Positions 16,588-16,821 of a stretch of DNA of 16,821 nucleotides are shown here, piece after piece (position 1 is the stretch's first letter; every line of letters begins with the position of its first letter). A program made the position numbers and the translations under genes. The notes beneath the pieces were generated by a model. The model did no database searches and was not told where the DNA came from. It saw only the letters and a list, made by a program, of their open reading frames with translations. Origin of the DNA: Cyclostephanos tholiformis (Eukaryota; Bacillariophyta; Thalassiosirophyceae; Thalassiosirales; Thalassiosiraceae); NCBI GenBank assembly GCA_036939975.1, contig JALLPB010000829.1:1-16821 (forward strand), written 5' to 3'.

Positions 16588-16821
16588 CGTTGCCCTGGGA
16601 GGTGAAAAAAAGGTCGATTTTATTGATTGGCGCGATATGAGATGAACGCGTCCACGCTGCGACTCGATGCTCGACGCCGCAAAAAAATAGAGAAAGACAA
16701 GAAGCCCTATCGTGTGTATGGTATCCCGTTATCTCTCGAGTATGTAGAGTAACTACCGTAGAGACCGGGGATTAAGAAACAGCTAATGTTGAAGGATGTG
16801 ACAGCTAAATCTTTCGACAGT
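16588..16821. promoter_or_regulatory. PP4 upstream flank
   Basis: About 230 bp upstream of the PP4 ATG, expected to hold its 5' UTR and promoter. It includes a candidate acceptor (T-rich then CACCTCCCAG, about 16594-16608). No other gene is visible up to the window edge. Confidence 0.4.

Noticed and set aside
1..16821. tRNA, rRNA, CRISPR or viral sequences
   Set aside because: None seen on either strand by eye; short repeats present do not form arrays with spacers.

Overview
The window is nuclear DNA of a eukaryote, most likely a diatom or a closely related stramenopile. This rests on short spliceosomal introns (81-115 bp, GTGAGT/GTAAGT donors), eukaryote-specific proteins (PUS10, protein phosphatase 4, a BTB protein), expanded acidic and poly-Ser tracts, and a MULE-type transposon. 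The lineage is an inference from protein style; no marker gene settles it.

Layout. 201-2741 (-): PUS10 tRNA pseudouridine synthase. 2997-3896 (+), divergent from it: a Golgi-type glycosyltransferase with an HxRRGD motif, broken by at least three small frame disruptions. 3897-4230: open on both strands and of uncertain strand. 4650-8076 (-): a 1110-residue BTB/coiled-coil protein in two exons. 8691-10609 (+), divergent from it: a 12-TM major facilitator transporter of oxalate/formate-antiporter type in five exons, one of only 31 nt. About 10615-12757: a MULE element, starting 6 bp after the transporter stop codon, with a decayed transposase gene on the minus strand and GTTCT/AGAAC-rich ends. 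13398-16587 (-): the catalytic subunit of protein phosphatase 4, cut in two by an assembly fault.

The dominant structure is a perfect inverted repeat of about 3.47 kb (12655-16126) with no spacer, hinged on a (TA)11 tract at 14380-14401. The right arm ends at 16142 in an N followed by 19 nt of Illumina TruSeq adapter (16144-16162). Directly beyond the adapter lies exon 1 of the same phosphatase gene whose exon 2 sits in the left arm. The two exons are on the same strand and join in phase 0 to give the canonical family sequence. The simplest reading is that 14391-16162 is an artefact (fold-back or graph hairpin plus untrimmed adapter) inserted into the PP4 intron. The true locus then runs exon 1 - intron - exon 2 without the right arm.

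The genes do not form a pathway. They are ordinary housekeeping or cell-surface genes with one transposon among them. I found no RNA gene, no CRISPR array and no convincing new system. The most valuable observations are the assembly fault, the rescued PP4 gene model, the MULE structure and the internal repeats of the BTB protein.
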